A stretch of 64,000 bases of DNA from Burkholderia sp. BCC1644 (GTDB lineage: Bacteria > Pseudomonadota > Gammaproteobacteria > Burkholderiales > Burkholderiaceae), in NCBI RefSeq assembly GCF_902833225.1, contig NZ_CADFEI010000025.1:26795-90794 (forward strand), given 5' to 3'. Every line of letters begins with the position of its first letter. The stretch's first letter is position 1. Of this stretch, positions 26,992-34,181 are shown one piece after another. A program made the position numbers and the translations under genes. The notes below the pieces were generated by a model that saw only the letters and a program-made list of their open reading frames with translations, did not search any database and was not told where the DNA came from.

Positions 26992-27402
26992 ATGACACCG
27001 TATCGCGATCTGACCGACCACGAGTGGCGCAGCGTTGTGCCACTTCTGCCCGAAATGCAGCCGCGCACCGAGTTGCGCGGCCGTCCGTTAGCCAATACGC
27101 GGGCCGTCCTGAACGGCGTGCTCTGGGTGATCTACAGCGGCGCAACGTGGTCCGCCATGCCGCGCCGTTACCCGTCGTATCAAACTTGCCATCGCCGCTT
27201 CAAGGTCTGGCACGAGACGGGCACGCTGTTGAGCGTGATGCGTGAACTCTATGGCGACTCGGGCGTGAATCTGTGCAACGAATTGTCCGCACGGATGCGC
27301 AAGCACACGCAATCGAAGGCGGCGGAGGCGCGTAGCAACGCGGTACCCGCGTATCGCACACCGGGCGGCTATGCGCCCGACTCGCTGAAGCATGCAGCGT
27401 GA
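26992..27402 (+). CDS. Orphan IS5-family transposase N-terminal domain protein (DUF4096-like)
   Basis: The 136-residue protein begins like the helix-turn-helix domain of IS5-group transposases: 'LTDHEWRSVVPLLPE', then 'GRPLANTRAVLNGVLWVIYSGATWSAMPRRYPSYQTCHRRF'. The catalytic DDE domain is absent. After residue about 85 the sequence is unlike transposases and ends cleanly at a stop followed by a strong terminator. ATG 26992 is preferred because GGAG lies 6 bp upstream. It is either a degraded insertion sequence or a domesticated DNA-binding protein. The intact frame and own terminator favour retention, but function is unknown. Confidence 0.7.
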   Translation: MTPYRDLTDHEWRSVVPLLPEMQPRTELRGRPLANTRAVLNGVLWVIYSGATWSAMPRRYPSYQTCHRRFKVWHETGTLLSVMRELYGDSGVNLCNELSARMRKHTQSKAAEARSNAVPAYRTPGGYAPDSLKHAA

Positions 27403-27436
27403 TGCCGATCCATTTCTGTTGCGCCCGCACCCAAAG

Positions 27437-27473
27437 AAAATCGGCCTGACGACTTCGTCGCAGGCCGATTTTT
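27437..27473. terminator. Bidirectional intrinsic terminator
   Basis: AAAATCGGCCTG and CAGGCCGATTTT form a perfect 12-bp stem with a partly paired inner loop. Poly-A on the left and poly-T on the right allow use by the transposase-like gene (+) and by the convergent DUF2147 gene (-). Confidence 0.85.
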
Positions 27474-27504
27474 CATTGAGCCGCGCGTCGGCGCGCGAGC
27501 TGCG

Positions 27505-27966
27505 TTATTGCTGGCGAACCCAGGTCTGCGACCGGCCGAGCAGCGATACGCCGATGTAACCGCGCACCACGAGTTTCTGGCCGCCGTCTTCGAGCGTCAT
27601 CTTGCACTTGTAGACCTTGCCGTTCTCCGGGTCGAGAATGTTGCCGCCGTCCCAGTGGTCGCCTTCCTTCTTCATTGCCTTGATGATCGTCATGCCCTTG
27701 ATGAGCTGATCCTTGCGCTCGTCCGTGCAGGCGGAGCAGCGGCGGTCGGGCGTATCGTTCGCGCCGAGGCCCTTGACGACCTTGCCCGTCAGCGCACCGT
27801 CGCCGTCCTCGGCGATCTGCACGAGTGCCTTCGGTTGATGGGTGTTGTCATCGATCGTCTGCCACATGCCGACGGGATTGTCGGCTTGTGCGAACGTGGG
27901 GGCTGCGCAGGCGAGCAGTGCGCCGGCAACGGCGATTGCACGCAACGGGCGGGTCAGTTGAATCAT
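27505..27966 (-). CDS. Secreted DUF2147-family protein
   Basis: The 153-residue protein has a Sec signal peptide of about 26 residues ending in 'APTFAQA'. The mature part opens with 'NPVGMWQTIDD', the DUF2147 signature, and contains a 'CSACTDERKDQLIKGMTI' loop with two Cys that could form a disulfide. It ends with 'GVSLLGRSQTWVR', also typical. DUF2147 proteins are periplasmic or extracellular beta-rich proteins of unknown role. It is a single gene with a shared terminator. Confidence 0.85.
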   Translation of the reverse strand: MIQLTRPLRAIAVAGALLACAAPTFAQADNPVGMWQTIDDNTHQPKALVQIAEDGDGALTGKVVKGLGANDTPDRRCSACTDERKDQLIKGMTIIKAMKKEGDHWDGGNILDPENGKVYKCKMTLEDGGQKLVVRGYIGVSLLGRSQTWVRQQ

Positions 27967-28096
27967 TGTCGTCCTCCTTGTTTTGCATGTCGTGTTCGAT
28001 TCGCCCGCACGACCGTCTGCATGGGGCGGGCATGTTGCGAGCTTCGCCAGAATACGTGAAACCGTGCGCCACGTTTGATAGAGGGGACTCTAATCG

Positions 28097-28123
28097 AAAC
28101 AGCCCGCGTGATGCGGGCTGTTT
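28097..28123 (-). terminator. Stem-loop at the end of the tpsB operon
   Basis: AAACAGCCCGC and GCGGGCTGTTT form a perfect 11-bp stem around five bases, 10 bp beyond the tpsB stop on the minus strand. The U-tract on that strand is short, so termination strength is uncertain. Confidence 0.6.
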
Positions 28124-28132
28124 GGTGTCCGA

Positions 28133-29818
28133 TCAGTTGAGCTGATACGAGAATGCGGCGTTGATGCGCGGGCTGCGCGATGCGCTTTCGACGGGTGCGT
28201 CGCCGATCGGCTTCGCGACGTTCAGGTCGAGACTGTAGAAGCGGCTGTCGGTAAACCGCACACCGATGCCGACCGACGACATGCGGTTCGGTGACGGCGT
28301 GCCCGAGTGCAGGTAGACGCGCGCCATGTCGTACGCGACGTACGGCGTGATCGATTTCAGATACGTCCAGCCCGGTGTGAAGCCGCGATTGACCTCAAGC
28401 GACATCCCCCAGCCAGAGTCGCCCGATGCCTCGCCAGGCTGGTAGCCGAGCGCGTAGCGGGTCGAGCCGAACGAGATCTGTTCGGACGTCGGCAGCGAGT
28501 CGGGGCTGTATTGGCCGGTCAGCGAAACCGACGTGCCGATCCGGAACGGCCACTCGTTGGTTTGCGTGACAGTCGCGCCGGTGCGAACGAAGGTGAGCGA
28601 AATCGGATCTGCGTAGGTGACCCCCACGCCATTAACCAGGCCGGTCTGTGATTTCGATGCGCCGAGGATGTCGAACGCCTTGGCCACGTTGACGCTCAGT
28701 TTTCGCACCTGTTTCGGTTCGACACTGGTGTAGTCGAGTTGCAGTTGCAGCACGCGCACTTGAGACCGGTTGTCGAGCGTATTGCCGTTGAGCTGACTCT
28801 GATAGCGGTCTTCGTTATGCGCTGCGTAGCCCGATACCGTGCCGAGCAAGCTGCGCTGGTTGTTCAGCAGGATTGGGTAGGATGCCGAAAGACCGAGCTT
28901 CTCGTTCTTCACAGTGCGCTGAACGGTTGACGGCAGCCCCGGGTTGTCGGTCGGCTTGCCGCGATACGTGCTTGCGTCGAGGCGCGTGATCAGGCCGCTG
29001 CTGCCGACGGGCACCGCGCCGCTGAATGCGAAGTAGGTCTGCTTGTCACGTCCCGGCGGCGCGAGCGCCGAGATGCTCAGCTGCTCGCCGAACCGCGTGA
29101 GGCCGTTTTCGGTCGCGGTGATGAGGCCCTGGACGCCCGGGTGGTTGAAGTCGATGCCGGTGCTGACGTTGAACGCCTTGCGGTCGACCGCAAGTTCGAG
29201 CGTCGTGGCGCCGTCGGTGGTTTGCGGCGGCGGGACATTCGCCTTCACCGTGAGGCCGGGCAGCAGGCCGAACGTGTTCACGTAACGTTCGAACGTCGCG
29301 CGGCGCAGCGGGCGATCGGCCGTGATGTGCGCAGCGATCGCGCGGATCTTCGGTTCCATCGCACCGGGCTTGCCGGTGACTTTGACGTCCGACACATAGC
29401 CTTCGACAACCGTGATGCGCACGACGCCGTTCTCGAACGTCTGCGCGGGAACGAACGCGAACGACAGCGCGTAGCCGCGCTCCTGGTACAGCTTCGTCAC
29501 GCCGTTGGCGGTTTCGATCAGGTCGCCGATCGTGATCTCCTTGCCGACGAGGGGGGTGAAGCGGCGCGAGATTTCCTCGAACGGCACCGACTTCACGCCT
29601 TCGACCTGAAACGTCGACGGTGTCAGGTGTCGCGACAGCAGTTCCTGCAACTGCGGCGCTTGCGGTGCGACCTGCACGGTAACGTTCGGGCCGGTTTTCG
29701 GTGCGTTGATCTGGGGAAGGGAGTCGAGCGGGTTACCGCCGACGCGCGATTGTGCATGTGCCGTGCTTGCTGCCGCGATCGCGAGCAGCATCATCCATCT
29801 GTCGAGTCTGGATTTCAT
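28133..29818 (-). CDS. TpsB/ShlB-FhaC-family outer-membrane translocator
   Basis: The 561-residue protein has a signal peptide (about 23 residues, ending 'STAHAQ'), a POTRA_2 domain (about 75-150, 'FQVEGVKSVPFEEISRRFTPL'), a second POTRA-like stretch and a C-terminal ShlB-type 16-strand barrel ending in aromatic-rich 'FSYQLN'. TpsB proteins secrete one partner TpsA across the outer membrane. No TpsA with an N-terminal TPS domain is present. The upstream genes encode two collagen-like repeat lipoproteins instead. Start 29818 has GAGGAAGAACA upstream and gives a proper signal peptide; the longer frame does not. Confidence 0.88.
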   Translation of the reverse strand: MKSRLDRWMMLLAIAAASTAHAQSRVGGNPLDSLPQINAPKTGPNVTVQVAPQAPQLQELLSRHLTPSTFQVEGVKSVPFEEISRRFTPLVGKEITIGDLIETANGVTKLYQERGYALSFAFVPAQTFENGVVRITVVEGYVSDVKVTGKPGAMEPKIRAIAAHITADRPLRRATFERYVNTFGLLPGLTVKANVPPPQTTDGATTLELAVDRKAFNVSTGIDFNHPGVQGLITATENGLTRFGEQLSISALAPPGRDKQTYFAFSGAVPVGSSGLITRLDASTYRGKPTDNPGLPSTVQRTVKNEKLGLSASYPILLNNQRSLLGTVSGYAAHNEDRYQSQLNGNTLDNRSQVRVLQLQLDYTSVEPKQVRKLSVNVAKAFDILGASKSQTGLVNGVGVTYADPISLTFVRTGATVTQTNEWPFRIGTSVSLTGQYSPDSLPTSEQISFGSTRYALGYQPGEASGDSGWGMSLEVNRGFTPGWTYLKSITPYVAYDMARVYLHSGTPSPNRMSSVGIGVRFTDSRFYSLDLNVAKPIGDAPVESASRSPRINAAFSYQLN

Positions 29819-29861
29819 TGTTCTTCCTCGTAGGCCTTGCTTTTCGTCTTCTTTGTAATGC

Positions 29862-29891
29862 CGACGCGCGACACCAAAGTGTCGCGCGTCG
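29862..29891 (-). other. Perfect 13-bp stem-loop between the second lipoprotein gene and tpsB
   Basis: CGACGCGCGACAC and GTGTCGCGCGTCG are perfectly complementary around CAAA. No T tract follows on either strand. In the minus-strand transcript it lies in the 144-nt gap before tpsB. It could set lower tpsB expression through processing, partial termination or mRNA protection. Confidence 0.55.
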
Positions 29892-29962
29892 CGTGCCGCC
29901 ATGCCGGTTGTGTTTGTACGGCCGCGCCATTCGCTCCGGCTGCGATGGTGCGACCGTCCTCC

Positions 29963-31384
29963 TTACTTGCCAACGCTACCCAGCGTGCCCAGCAACCCGG
30001 TTACCGGTGCCAGCAGGCCCGACGAGCCGCTACCCGACGAGGCCGTACCCGTGACACTGCCGACCAGCGAGGTGACCGGCGCGAGCGGGCTCGCGCCCCC
30101 CGATCCCGCTGCACCGCCCACTGCTCCGGTGACAGTATTCAGCAAACCGGTGACGGGCGCGAGAGGGTTTGCACTGCCTGCGCCGCCCGTTGCGCCACCG
30201 AGCGTGCCCGTGACCGTCGACACGAGATTCGTGACGGGGGCGAGCGGGCCGCCGCTGCCGCCTGCCGCGCCGCTCAGTGCGCCCGTGACCGTCGACACCA
30301 GGCCCGTGACCGGAGCGAGCGGGCCGCTGCCCGAGCCGCCCGTTGCACCGCCGAGTGCACCCGTGAGCGAGCCGAGCGGCGTCGAACCGAGACCGGACAG
30401 CAGGCCGCCGAGTGGGTTCGTCGAGCCGGAACCCGACGACGTGCCGCTCTGGACGGTCGCCGTCGAGCCGCCGACGAGGCTCGTGATCAGGCCGGGGATC
30501 GGTGCTGCGCCGTTCGGGCCGTTCGGGTTGACGAGGCCGCCTGCGTTGGTCACGGTGTTGCCGACCGCGGTCACGAGTTGACCGACGTCGCCGACGAGCG
30601 GCTGGCTCGACGTGCCGCCGACCTGCTTGCCCGCCGAGCTGATTGCGCCGCCGATCTGGCCGAGCAGGCCGGAGACGGGCTGGCCGAGACCGGTCGTCGT
30701 GCCGACCTGTTGCGTGACCTGGCCGGCCGTGATCACGAGCGGCGTGATCGCCGAGCTGATCGGTTGCGTGACCTGCTGGACGGCACCCGACGACAGCGTC
30801 GAGCCGATCGTCGTGCCGGCGGCCGTCAGGCCGTTGGCGACCGTATCGAGCACGGTGCCGACCGGCGTCGTGACCGGCGCGAGCGGCGCGAGCGGGCCCG
30901 TGCCGAGTGCCTTCACCGTCGAGCTCAGGCCGGACACCGTATTGCTCGTCGCACCGACGACATTGCCGAGACCGGCAACCGTCGTGCCGACCGGATCCTT
31001 CGTCGAGCCGATCTGTCCCAGCCCGTTGCTCACCGCATCGGCGGCCGCGCCGACGATCGTGCCGGTACTGGAGAGCGTGCTGCCGACGCCCTTCGTCACG
31101 CCGTCGCCGAGGCCCGGCAGGCTGATGTTGCCGACCGTGCTGCCGAGGTCGGTGGCCGTCTGGCCGACCGTGCTGACGACACCCTTGGTGCCGGTCGGCG
31201 AGCCGCTGGTGCCGCTCGTGCCGGGCGTACCGCTCGTGCTCGGGTTGTTGTTATTGCTGCTGGTCGGCGGCGAGCTGACGCCGCCGCCGCCGCAGGCGGC
31301 CAGCAGGCAGGCTGCGGCGAAGGCGGTGAGGGGCGCGCGCCACTGGCGCAGGGCGACGGTCGTGATGGAACGTTGCTGGGACAT
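29963..31384 (-). CDS. Collagen-like/PLAPVT-repeat lipoprotein 2
   Basis: The 473-residue protein starts with a lipoprotein signal ending in the lipobox 'LAAC' and a GGGG stretch. A short Ser/Asn/Gly-Thr-Ser linker follows. The rest is Gly/Thr/Val/Leu-rich sequence free of Cys. The C-terminal 119 residues (29966-30322) contain five copies of a unit of about 25 residues resembling 'PLAPVTGLVSTVTGALGG'. It is clearly paralogous to the next lipoprotein upstream, sharing for example 'TKDPVGTT', 'QQVTQ' and 'SSAITP'. Start 31384 follows GAGGAGTCC; the longer frame lacks a signal peptide. Function unknown; surface exposure is inferred. Confidence 0.8.
   Translation of the reverse strand: MSQQRSITTVALRQWRAPLTAFAAACLLAACGGGGVSSPPTSSNNNNPSTSGTPGTSGTSGSPTGTKGVVSTVGQTATDLGSTVGNISLPGLGDGVTKGVGSTLSSTGTIVGAAADAVSNGLGQIGSTKDPVGTTVAGLGNVVGATSNTVSGLSSTVKALGTGPLAPLAPVTTPVGTVLDTVANGLTAAGTTIGSTLSSGAVQQVTQPISSAITPLVITAGQVTQQVGTTTGLGQPVSGLLGQIGGAISSAGKQVGGTSSQPLVGDVGQLVTAVGNTVTNAGGLVNPNGPNGAAPIPGLITSLVGGSTATVQSGTSSGSGSTNPLGGLLSGLGSTPLGSLTGALGGATGGSGSGPLAPVTGLVSTVTGALSGAAGGSGGPLAPVTNLVSTVTGTLGGATGGAGSANPLAPVTGLLNTVTGAVGGAAGSGGASPLAPVTSLVGSVTGTASSGSGSSGLLAPVTGLLGTLGSVGK
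29966..30322 (-). repeat. Five degenerate PLAPVT repeats in lipoprotein 2
   Basis: Units of 17-27 codons each begin PLAPVT or LLAPVT and continue with G-L/L-V-x-T-V-T-G. They are more diverged from each other than the copies in the paralogue, so this array is older or less homogenised. Confidence 0.85.
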
Positions 31385-31424
31385 GATGGACTCCTCGCTG
31401 TCTTTTCGATGAATGGATGTCGGA

Positions 31425-33182
31425 TTACTTGCCGTGCGTGCCGCCAAGCAGGCCGCCGATCAGCGACGTGACAGGCGCGAGCGGGTTCGACGACGAGCCC
31501 GAGTTCGTGACGGCACCCGTGCCGCCGCTCAGTGCCGGTACGCCGACGGTGCTGGTGACCGTGGAGACGGCGTTCGTCACGGGGGCGAGCGGGCTGCTGC
31601 CGCCAGCGCCGCCCGTCACGCCGCCGAGGGCCCCTGTGACTGCGCCGAGGAGACCCGTGACCGGTGCGAGCGGGCCGCCGCTCGTTCCGCCCGTTGCGCC
31701 GCCGAGCGCGCCGGTGACCGTCGAGACGAGGCCGGTGACCGGCGCGAGCGGGCTGCCGCTGCCGCCAGCTGCGCCACCGAGTGCGCCGGTGACTGTCGAG
31801 ACGAGACCGGTAACCGGTGCGAGCGGACCGCCGCTGCCGCCAGTTGCGCCACCGAGTGCGCCGGTGACCGTCGAGACGAGGCCGGTGACCGGTGCGAGCG
31901 GGCCGCTGCCGCCGCCTGCTACGCCACCGAGTGCGCCGGTGACCGTGGAGACGAGGCCGGTAACCGGTGCGAGCGGGCCGCTGCCGCCGCCAGCCGCGCC
32001 GCCGAGTGCGCCGGTGACCGTGGAGACGAGGCCGGTGACCGGTGCGAGCGGGCCGCTGCCGCCACCCGTTGCGCCGCCGAGTGTGCCGGTGAGCGTCGAG
32101 ACGAGGCCCGTGAGCGGGGCGAGCGGGTTGGTCACGCCGCCGGTGCCGCCCGTGAGCAGGCCGCCGACGGCCTTCACGGTATTGCCCGTCGCCGAGACGG
32201 TGTTGCCGAGGCCCGTCGTGACCGGGTTGCCGCCCGTCGATGCGAGCAGTGCGCCGGCCTGGTTCAGCCCGTTGCCGACCGTGCCGAGCAGCGTGTTGAC
32301 GGGGGCGCCGAGGCCGGTCGCCGTGCCGATCGTCTGGGTCGTCTGGCCGACCATCGTCGTGATCGGCGTGATGGCCGAGCTGACCGTCTGCGTGACTTGC
32401 TGGATCGGGCCGGTCGACAGTGCATTGGTGAGGGTCGTGCCGCCGTTCGATACGGCGCCGCCGAGCGTCGACACGAGGCCGCCGACGGCACCCGTGACCG
32501 GTGCGAGCGGCGACAGCGGGCCGCTGCCGAGGCTCGTGACCAGGTTGCCCGTCTGCGTGACTGCGCCGCCGAGCTGGTTGACCACGCCACCCGTGCTGGC
32601 GAGCGTGGTGCCGAGCGGATCCTTCGTTGCGCCGAGCTGGCCGAGACCGTTGCCGAGACCGTTGCCGAGCGCGGTCACCGCGCCGCCGACGCTTTGCACG
32701 ATGCCGCCTGCGGCTTGCGTGGTGGCCGGGTTGACGCCGGGCAGCGACTGGCTGCCGATGACGGAGCCGAGACCCGATACGGTGCTGCCGGCACCCGTGA
32801 CGATATTGCTGCTTTGTGCGAGGACCTGTCCCACTGCGTTCGACGACACACCCGACGTGCCGGACGTACCGCTCGTGCCCGAAGTGCCGCTGGTACCGGA
32901 AGTGCCGCTCGTGCCCGAGGTGCCGCTGGTACCGGACGTACCGCTCGTGCCCGAGGTGCCGCTGGTACCGGACGTACCGCTCGTACCCGAGGTGCCGCTC
33001 GTGCCGGAGGTGCCGCCGCCCGACGTCGAGATCGAATCACCGCCGCCCGAGCTCGAGCCGCCGCCGAGACCCTGGCTGATCGAACCGGAACCGCCGCACG
33101 CGGAGAGGGAAAGCATGGCTGCAACGGTGGCCGCGATCAGAGTCGTCCGGAACACGCCATGAGGGATAACCTTGATGTCCAT
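31425..33182 (-). CDS. Collagen-like/PLAPVT-repeat lipoprotein 1 with Gly-Thr-Ser tract
   Basis: The 585-residue protein has a lipoprotein signal ending in the lipobox 'LSAC'. A Gly/Ser linker and about 18 consecutive Gly-Thr-Ser triplets (DNA 32857-33013) follow, a perfect Gly-X-Y pattern as in Burkholderia collagen-like proteins. A low-complexity middle region precedes nine C-terminal units starting 'PLAPVT' over 234 residues. The Gly-Thr-Ser tract would act as a collagen-like stalk or rigid spacer. It lies 40 bp upstream of its paralogue and probably heads the operon ending in tpsB. It is a surface lipoprotein candidate with no known function. Confidence 0.82.
   Translation of the reverse strand: MDIKVIPHGVFRTTLIAATVAAMLSLSACGGSGSISQGLGGGSSSGGGDSISTSGGGTSGTSGTSGTSGTSGTSGTSGTSGTSGTSGTSGTSGTSGTSGTSGTSGTSGTSGVSSNAVGQVLAQSSNIVTGAGSTVSGLGSVIGSQSLPGVNPATTQAAGGIVQSVGGAVTALGNGLGNGLGQLGATKDPLGTTLASTGGVVNQLGGAVTQTGNLVTSLGSGPLSPLAPVTGAVGGLVSTLGGAVSNGGTTLTNALSTGPIQQVTQTVSSAITPITTMVGQTTQTIGTATGLGAPVNTLLGTVGNGLNQAGALLASTGGNPVTTGLGNTVSATGNTVKAVGGLLTGGTGGVTNPLAPLTGLVSTLTGTLGGATGGGSGPLAPVTGLVSTVTGALGGAAGGGSGPLAPVTGLVSTVTGALGGVAGGGSGPLAPVTGLVSTVTGALGGATGGSGGPLAPVTGLVSTVTGALGGAAGGSGSPLAPVTGLVSTVTGALGGATGGTSGGPLAPVTGLLGAVTGALGGVTGGAGGSSPLAPVTNAVSTVTSTVGVPALSGGTGAVTNSGSSSNPLAPVTSLIGGLLGGTHGK
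31428..32129 (-). repeat. Nine-unit PLAPVT tandem repeat, mostly 75 bp per unit
   Basis: Units 2-5 are exactly 25 codons each and nearly identical in protein ('PLAPVTGLVSTVTGALGG' plus a Gly/Ser/Ala joint). The outer units are longer and more diverged. Identity at DNA level is high enough for slippage or recombination to change copy number. Confidence 0.9.
32857..33013 (-). repeat. 9-bp Gly-Thr-Ser coding repeat
   Basis: About 18 consecutive 9-bp units encode Gly-Thr-Ser. Third positions vary among units, so the tract is maintained at protein level, not as a pure microsatellite. Confidence 0.85.
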
Positions 33183-33382
33183 TTCTTCCTCGCATTAAAG
33201 ATGTGTTGTGAACTGCGTTGTGTTGAGTGGTGCGAGGACTACTCTGCAACTGTCGTGCCATTTCGATGCCCGACGGTTCGACAACTGGTTTTAAACGAGG
33301 CAATTCCTTGTCGGGAAAGGAAGTTATGGGAATTGAAAGATTGTTGAATCTGTTTAAGTGCAGACGAATGAGAACGGTTTCG

Positions 33383-33408
33383 GCCGTTTCGTAACGTAAC
33401 GTCACAAC
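33383..33408 (+). promoter_or_regulatory. GCCGTTTCGTnACGT direct-repeat element, copy A
   Basis: This 26-bp segment matches 21 of 26 positions of the element at 48572-48597. It contains CGTAACG and CGTCACA half-sites spaced 10 bp apart, as in binding sites of OmpR-type response regulators. Flanking genes are the lipoprotein operon (-) and flp (+). Confidence 0.45.
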
Positions 33409-33413
33409 ATTGG

Positions 33414-33434
33414 CGTTACGCGTGCGGCGTAACG
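33414..33434. promoter_or_regulatory. Perfect dyad CGTTACGC-N5-GCGTAACG
   Basis: Eight-bp arms with a five-base spacer lie directly after element A and share its CGTTACG core. It is a likely binding site of the same or a related regulator. Confidence 0.5.
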
Positions 33435-33858
33435 TGGGAGGGGAGCAGGCTTGGTGGACGAGGCAATTGTTTTACTGGTGGATTAGGCGTGCACATCTAA
33501 CCTATCGTAAATCCTATGTGTAAGTCGTACCGAAACGCCGTACAAATACGTTGTGCTCCTGAAGACTTTTTTTCCGACAGAGTCGTTAAAAGAGGTTGGA
33601 ACTTAAATAGGATCGGATATAGAATCCGGAGCAGATGTAAGGAAATGTACGGTTCGGTACACAACGTTCGAGGAGGGTCACTATCGCGAATGTTAACTTG
33701 CATCAAATCGTGAGCAATGCCCTTTGGGGCGACCTATAAAGAAAGCGCACCCGGTTGTCGTTACAGCAGATGTGGCGAACGGCGGGGCAAGGGCCAGATA
33801 TGCGGGGATGTATACGTATAAAAGGCCAAAGAACGTAAATACAGGCACGAGGAATAAA

Positions 33859-34065
33859 ATGAAAGCAATGATGATTCGCTTCCTTCGGGAAGAAGACGGG
33901 GTTACCGCGATCGAGTACGGTCTGATTGCGGGTCTGATAGCTGTCGCGATCGTTGCCGGGGTGACGTCGATCGGCGGCAGTCTCGGGACCATGTTCACCA
34001 ATCTCGGCACTTGCGTGACTACACGTACGGCTGCCGCCTGTTCGGCCGCTACCATCTGGGGCTGA
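33859..34065 (+). CDS. flp: Flp-type IVb pilin (major Tad pilus subunit)
   Basis: The 68-residue prepilin has a short charged leader ending in Gly, then the processed segment 'VTAIEYGLIAGLIAVAIV'. The Glu and Tyr at mature positions 5 and 6 are diagnostic of Flp pilins. The TadV/CpaA-type peptidase encoded next would cut after the Gly. GAGG lies upstream of the ATG. A hairpin after the stop could make flp more abundant than the assembly genes, which suits a structural subunit. The C-terminal region holds two Cys. Confidence 0.93.
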   Translation: MKAMMIRFLREEDGVTAIEYGLIAGLIAVAIVAGVTSIGGSLGTMFTNLGTCVTTRTAAACSAATIWG

Positions 34066-34083
34066 CCTTCCGTAAATAATTAG

Positions 34084-34114
34084 AACGACTTCTTCACGTC
34101 GTGAAAGTCGTTTT
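34084..34114 (+). terminator. Hairpin after flp (partial terminator)
   Basis: AACGACT-n-n-TTCAC pairs with GTGAA-AGTCGTT around a GTC loop, with a small bulge, and TTTT follows. It lies 18 bp after the flp stop and before the peptidase gene. Confidence 0.6.
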
Positions 34115-34181
34115 GGTTCGGTAGCGAGTTGATTGCCTCGGCAATCTGCTCGCGCCGACATTTGCGGCGGGCAGTTGCGCG

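Larger units (their letters stand above)
33183..33858. other. Long AT-richer intergenic region between the lipoprotein operon and the Tad locus
   Basis: These 676 bases are distinctly richer in A+T than the flanks and contain no convincing gene; the short open frames have no recognisable start signals or family resemblance. Contents are a GTAACG-rich segment (33383-33434) with a direct repeat and a perfect dyad, and several T/A runs such as CTTTTTTTCC near 33566. The divergent promoters of the lipoprotein operon (-) and flp (+) must lie here, but none could be fixed with confidence. Foreign origin or silencing by nucleoid proteins is possible. Confidence 0.6.

Noticed and set aside
31428..33013. 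Regular repeats considered as a CRISPR array
   Set aside because: Units are contiguous coding repeats without unique spacers, and no cas genes are near.
31413..33347. Plus-strand repeat-rich open frames opposite the collagen-like lipoproteins
   Set aside because: Their repeats are the complement of the 75-bp and 9-bp repeats; the minus strand has signal peptides, lipoboxes and ribosome-binding sites.
33411..33427. GG-N10-GC pattern considered as a sigma-54 promoter for flp
   Set aside because: Only TGGC and TGC agree with the consensus, it lies about 430 bp from flp, and it coincides with the CGTTACGC dyad, which explains it better.
33497..33713. Short overlapping open frames in the AT-rich spacer
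   Set aside because: No ribosome-binding sites, no signal or domain features, and frames exist on both strands over the same bases.
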